Assembly: GCA_964035015.1 (NCBI GenBank)
Contig: OZ035997.1
Coordinates: 26,734,788 to 26,798,787 of the forward strand
Origin: Corallium rubrum
Taxonomy: Eukaryota > Cnidaria > Anthozoa > Scleralcyonacea > Coralliidae
DNA length: 64,000 nt
Direction of reading: 5' to 3'
The notes below the pieces were generated by a model. It did no database searches, was not told the DNA's origin, and was given only the letters and a program-made list of their open reading frames with translations. Positions 23,967 through 64,000 of this stretch are shown one piece after another. Numbering within the stretch: position 1 is the first letter of the stretch; every line of letters starts with the position of its first letter. Position numbers and translations under genes: made by a program.

Positions 23967-24533
23967 AAATGTCAGTTGTTTGCTGTACAAGCTGTGTTAG
24001 TAATACTCAGAAAAACTCTGAGCTCTAAGCGGGACTCGAACCCACAACCTTCTGAATGCTAGCCAGACGCTAACCATTGAGCCACTAGAACTCAGATAGC
24101 GGAGCAAGGTTAATTAAGGTACTTATACCTTAGACTGTGCCCAGTCCTCAAGGAACGAGTCTTAACCGCTCGGTTACAAGTACTTGTTGGTCTACAAGTC
24201 GCGTTTGTAACAGTAAGTTTCCAGTTAAACACTGTTAATTAGTTTCAGAAATTGCAGCTTGATGTTAGTAATAAATGTTAGTTGTTTGCTGTACAAGCTG
24301 TGTTAGTTAGTAATACTCAGAAACTCTGAGCTCTAAGTGGGACTCGAACCCACAACCTAATGAGTTCTAGTGGCTCAATGGTTAGAGCGTCTGGCTAGCA
24401 TTCAGAAGGTTGTGGGTTCGAGTTCCGCTTAGAGCTCAGAGTTTTTCTGAGTATTACTAACTAACACAGCTTGTACAGCAAACAACTGACATTTATTACT
24501 AACATCAAGCTGCAATTTCTGAAACTAACTAAC
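23967..24533. mobile_element. Block of tRNA(Ala)-like SINE copies in inverted arrangement
   Basis: Three B-box-bearing copies: minus near 24027-24092, minus near 24331-24356 (truncated) and plus near 24361-24430. The plus copy has GTGGCTCAATGGTTAGAGCG, an anticodon-like loop CTAGCAT on a five-pair stem, and GGGTTCGAGTTCC. TAGATTAT is duplicated at 23959-23966 and 24534-24541. Comparison with the copy at 17345 confirms a clean insertion. The acceptor stem pairs poorly, so it is a SINE head and not a functional tRNA. Confidence 0.75.
24492..24497 (-). terminator. Nearest AATAAA downstream of PIBF1, inside the nested SINE block
   Basis: Reading the minus strand from the stop codon, the first exact AATAAA (TTTATT on the plus strand) is about 400 bases away, within the SINE insertion. 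I saw no AATAAA or ATTAAA in the 52 bases of unique DNA between the stop and the element. Use is inferred. Confidence 0.4.
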
Positions 24534-24892
24534 TAGATTATGTTGACCAATAACAAACGAGAATGAAGTTTGAATGTATATTACTTATTGGATTCATCTA
24601 AGCCAGATATAGCAGAATATTTACAAGTTAGTTGTCCTACATTGCAATAGGCTGATGCGGTATATGGATTTCTTCACTTAGATAAACTTTGAGAATATAA
24701 AATTTTTCAATAAGCACGACCACCACTAGAGCTATGCAATGAACTATGCAATGAGCTAAAATGCAGCTCATGAGACCTGAGCAAAACGTTTTATAAGGGA
24801 GAACGATAATTTCTTGTGATTTAAACTATCGAGCCACCTTAATAGATTGTGTAAAATCCACTAACCCAAGTAGATATTTTCCATCATTCACG

Positions 24893-59823
<34,931 letters not shown>

Positions 59824-60060
59824 TACATTAATAATTTACAGTCCCTTCTGAAGGTTAGTTTGGTTTACTACGGGCGTTTTGCCAGTTGTCTTGAATTTTA
59901 TAGTACTCGCAAGTACTCGCTTCTTGAGGGTTGCTCGGCAAATGATTGGGCGTTTATATTTCGTCATCCGAGAGACAACCGGAACTTTAAATTATATATA
60001 TAAATACCGGCTGGTGTGTCAATTAAAATAAGGCAAGTGTTGTTGGCCTAGTGGTTTATA
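59824..60060 (-). promoter_or_regulatory. PIBF1: Probable PIBF1 5'UTR and promoter
   Basis: On the minus strand, upstream of the ATG, there are a CCAAT-type GCCCAATCAT near 59950, a CRE-like GATGACGAAAT near 59965, and GC-richer DNA than the surroundings. No clear TATA at the expected distance. The transcription start is not determined. Confidence 0.4.
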
Positions 60061-61275
60061 TTGTACAACACAAATATATTTCCGATGACAGATATTTCTC
60101 TTAAGGTCAGACAAGAAATCATGGCAAATTTATTTTATTTTCTTCTTGATTTTGTTTATTCTTTGATGTTTATGTAATTAGACTTTTTTTGTATTTTGAA
60201 TATAATTCAATGAAATATAATTATATCCAACATTAATGAAAATTATGCATATCTATTCATAACCATTTTAATAATACAATAGCAAGCCAAATCAGCCAAT
60301 CATGGTAAAGGAAAGTCCAATAAGGACAGCATGCATGCCCATGCATGCACTGTCAGTGATAACTCCACTATTATTGGATTCAATCTGATTACACACAATT
60401 CTAGCTACCTACCTTCTACTATTAATTAACTTGACATACTGCAAACATTAACAATTTCTATTTATCTCAATATGACGAAAGCAGATATAGTGGATGTGAA
60501 AATAAATACCACAATAATACCATGAGTCACTGCATGTGGTCAGCTTTCACTCTATCCTTGCCAACATCATAGCTGATTTCCAGGTCCAGGACCCTGTATA
60601 CTTTTTCTTCTGAACAGAACTGTTTAGTTTTATTTTTCTTGCTTCAAATCAGTCACAATTCATTTCAGCTAGCCACTGTTGATATTACAGCAGTAATTTA
60701 TGCTGCTATTACAATACATACCATCATTGTTATGTAGAGCTCAGTTAACACTATATTTGTTTGACATCAAGTTCCTGATTTTGTTGGAACTGAAATCTTG
60801 CCAACTAATTAATGGTTAGAAAACATGATATTTCCTATGAAGTCAGAAACCTCCCAGGTATAAGTTGTGAAAGTCCTCCTAACTTCCTGCTTAAATAATT
60901 TCCTCACATTGTGTTCCTGCATATAAATGAAAACCAAAACAGGAAATTAAGAAAATTCACTAAATAACTAGACTGGGGTCTGCACCTAGGCTAAATTTGG
61001 GAGGGCTTGCCTTAATTGGGTTTTGCCAAGAAAGTTTAAAGCATAACCAAATTGTCACATAATAACCCATTGACATCCTAAGGCTCCTTTTTTGAAAAGC
61101 AATAAATCTTCTGACAGTAGAGGAAGATATAACATATAGGGCCATTTCAGCTGTCTCAGCACCAATGTGTTAAATTAAAATAGTTTGACAAATAAATTTT
61201 GCTTGAAGAAATTATGAAGAATTCACTTGAATGAATGAATATATATATATATATATATATATGAATATATGAATA

Positions 61276-61334
<59 letters not shown>

Positions 61335-62187
61335 CACACACATATATATATGGGCTGAGAGAAAATATCCCACCTTTTGGGATTATCACCTGGTTAATAC
61401 CAACAAAAAAGCAAAAAGCACGGCAAATTAAGCCAATAAAATTTGTGCAATAATAAAGAATTCAAAATTTGTGAACTTCAAGCTATATCCTTAAGACATA
61501 ATACACACTATGACCTTGCCATAAGCTAGCATAAAGTTTATCGACAGGTTGTGTTAGCAATATTGACACAAAGATTAGTCTGTTGGTTCAACTGCCTTGC
61601 TGAAACATACATCACCCAATATATCTGATATAAGTTTATCAGACAGACAGAATATTTAGCGGGTTGAACTTTATCTTTCAGAAACGTTGTCTTGTCGTTT
61701 GAATTATCCCAAAATTCACGTTTACTGTAGCGGGTTCAGACATGAATGTTCAAGTAGATTGGTTGCTAATAGGGGCTTTTCAAATAGCAAGCCAAAAAGC
61801 AAGCCAAAAAGCAAAGATGTTTTTAAATAACTTTTCACGACAAATTTCCGCAACCATCAATGTCAATCATATTTGTTTAAGTCCAAGATAATAAACATGA
61901 TTTGCATAAGGAACTGAAATATAAACAAAGGCTACATACACATGCATGCAATTTCAGTTGATTTAGACGTATACAGTATAGGATTACGAGGGGAAACTAA
62001 AGTCGCCAGCTGTCTTCCTAGCCAAGAAGATTCTTTCCTGTTGTTCAAGGATCACTTTTAACTTATTTATTGCAATGACGCTGTTTGGTTAGATTGCAAC
62101 AAGTGTGTCAACAAGGCTTAATATAATTTCCTGACGAGATACAGTTTGCGAGTATTAATACATGCCGATACAAAATACAAATCAAAC
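60061..62187. other. Intergenic region between beta-thymosin and PIBF1
   Basis: AT-rich, with an AT microsatellite at 61239-61333 and a small direct repeat AGCAAGCCAAAAAGCAAGCC near 61787. No coding frame, RNA or inverted element was recognised. Confidence 0.6.
61239..61333. repeat. AT microsatellite with TATGAA interruptions
   Basis: Two AT runs separated by ATGAATATGAATATGAAT. The Tyr/Ile open frame on the minus strand is an artefact. Confidence 0.95.
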
Positions 62188-62203
62188 CTTTTTTCTTGAA
62201 GAA

Positions 62204-62209
62204 TTTATT
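62204..62209 (-). terminator. Polyadenylation signal AATAAA for beta-thymosin
   Basis: TTTATT on the plus strand, about 245 bases after the stop codon on the minus strand. This gives a 3'UTR of about 270 bases. The open frame on the plus strand at 62162-62419 is antisense to this UTR. Confidence 0.6.
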
Positions 62210-62454
62210 CTCTATAACATTAGGTTGGGATACAAAATATTATTAATTGACAACAGTTTAGGCTTTACAGCTTGTGCTCAAACGAATCGACTTCTTCCTA
62301 ATTTAATACAACCAGAATCTTTAAACTTTCCGCATTCTTTGGAAGAATGTTTACTGTTTAGCTTTGTTTCAACATTGTTTGTATATAAAGTGCGAAATTT
62401 AACAACTAGAATATTATAAACTTTAAGGAAGCGACATATAGTTCTTTTCTATTT

Positions 62455-63210
<756 letters not shown>

Positions 63211-64000
63211 TAAGTCGAATTAATTACTATGCAGACCACATGATCCAAAAATTATCCCAAACGGAAATACTAAATGTTTTCTATTTCTTAATATTATATT
63301 TTATTTTATACTAATACATGTAAAAAGAGAACGTTTGAGAACGTATTATTAAAGTAGTTTTTACAGTATAATAAATATTGAAACCCGTTAAAAATAAGGA
63401 TAAAAAAATCAGATTTAGATTGGGTAGTTTATAATAAACCTATGTGTTTTCTGGTAATTGTATCAATATTATTATTATATTTGTATTCTCGAAGGACCTG
63501 ATTTTCTCCCTGATTATTTTTCTGTTTTATCATGATTTTTCATTGTGAGTTAAGCGCACTAGGTTGACAAATTTCGTTGGCAAACACAAGCAAATAAAGA
63601 TGGCATTATATTATTCAGGAAAGCAATATATCTATTAAATTTGAGATAGACGCGCATAAATATCAAAGCGATATTGGTAGGAGATAATTTATGCATTTTA
63701 ATTGGTTAATGCGTAGCAGGAATTTATTACATCATTGCAAAATTTCTTATAATTTTCTTGCTCCTTCTCGTTGTGTTCAGCACGTTGAACGTTATTTTAT
63801 GCTAAAATTTGCTTCGCGCAAAGCTGTGTAAACATCTATCAGTTTTTTGAAACGAAGGTAACCCCAAATGCGTATATCAAATATTTAAAATATTGATTGA
63901 ATCTTTATTCTCCTAAAATGGAGAAGCATAACCACGTGGTGATGTCATCTTTCGTACCTGAGTGAATCGGATTTGAGTTTGATAAGAATTCAGAGTTTGA
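63211..64000. other. Upstream flank of beta-thymosin
   Basis: AT-rich sequence. I see no gene, repeat unit or hairpin that I can support. Confidence 0.5.

Larger units (their letters stand above)
12082..24840. other. 12.7-kb gene-poor repeat region
   Basis: No spliced or single-exon gene could be supported on either strand. Between the listed elements the sequence is AT-rich with short open frames. Two weak coding-like pieces (minus 12410-12592; plus 19696-19734) are discussed under rejected items. CpG-bearing stretches near 12290 and 19640 could be promoters, but nothing downstream confirms this. Confidence 0.6.
23601..24840. mobile_element. TTAA-flanked foldback element carrying two nested insertions
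   Basis: The ends GGTAGCTCGACAGTCTAAAT and ATTTAAACTATCGAGCCACC are inverted repeats, each bordered by TTAA. Between the arms sits repeat family B (about 23884-24662), itself split by a SINE block at 23967-24533. A 70-bp sequence (starting ATTTCTTCACTTAGATAAAC) is present on both sides of the family B insert. TTAA targets fit piggyBac-type mobilisation, but no transposase is present. The right end lies 52 bp from the PIBF1 stop codon. Confidence 0.7.

Noticed and set aside
24361-24430. Functional tRNA(Ala, AGC) gene
   Set aside because: D and anticodon arms pair well, but the acceptor stem is poor, copies occur in inverted repeats with shared flanks, and a target duplication brackets the block. 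It is a SINE.
59930-59990. X-box (RFX) motif upstream of PIBF1, expected for cilia genes
   Set aside because: Half-sites GTTGTC and GATGAC are present on the minus strand but separated by five bases; the known motif allows one to three.
62162-62419. Plus-strand 85-residue frame
   Set aside because: Antisense to the 3'UTR of beta-thymosin and without family resemblance.

Overview
The window is a piece of animal nuclear genome: AT-rich, intron-rich and loaded with repeats. Spliced GT-AG genes, three families of tRNA-derived SINE-like sequence, a 5S rRNA-like SINE, TTAA- and TTA-flanked hairpin elements and hammerhead-like motifs all appear. The gene content (CCR4-NOT deadenylase, PIBF1/CEP90, a 41-residue beta-thymosin) and the style of the repeats suggest a non-bilaterian or early-branching metazoan. 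An anthozoan cnidarian is my best guess, but this is inference and the sequence does not prove it.

Layout. (1) Positions 1-5858, plus strand: the last three coding exons of a CNOT7/CNOT8 (CAF1) deadenylase; the 5' exons lie outside the window. (2) 8638-12081, plus strand: a probable small two-exon gene ending in a cysteine-rich zinc-ribbon-like domain that I do not recognise. (3) 12082-24840: about 12.7 kb with no supported gene, made of foldback elements, MITEs, SINEs and degenerate tandem repeats. (4) 24893-59823, minus strand: a complete PIBF1/CEP90 gene. I could join 15 coding exons with consistent phases into 764 residues, close to the human protein's 757. (5) 62455-63041, minus strand: a complete two-exon beta-thymosin gene with a likely TATA box and 5'UTR intron.

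The PIBF1 introns carry most of the unusual DNA. Intron 2 is almost entirely a 24-bp-unit minisatellite of about 7.7 kb. Other introns hold AAAC, AATG, CAT/CAC, TG-CTGT-GTATT and AT arrays. Intron segments near exons 10 and 12 carry inverted pairs of hammerhead-ribozyme-like motifs of the kind known from Penelope-like elements and retrozymes. Three layers of nested insertion lie only about 50 bp past the PIBF1 stop codon and contain its nearest AATAAA signal.

The genes do not form an operon. CNOT7/8 acts in mRNA deadenylation, PIBF1 in centriolar satellites and cilium assembly, and beta-thymosin in G-actin sequestration. Their proximity is ordinary gene neighbourhood as far as I can see.
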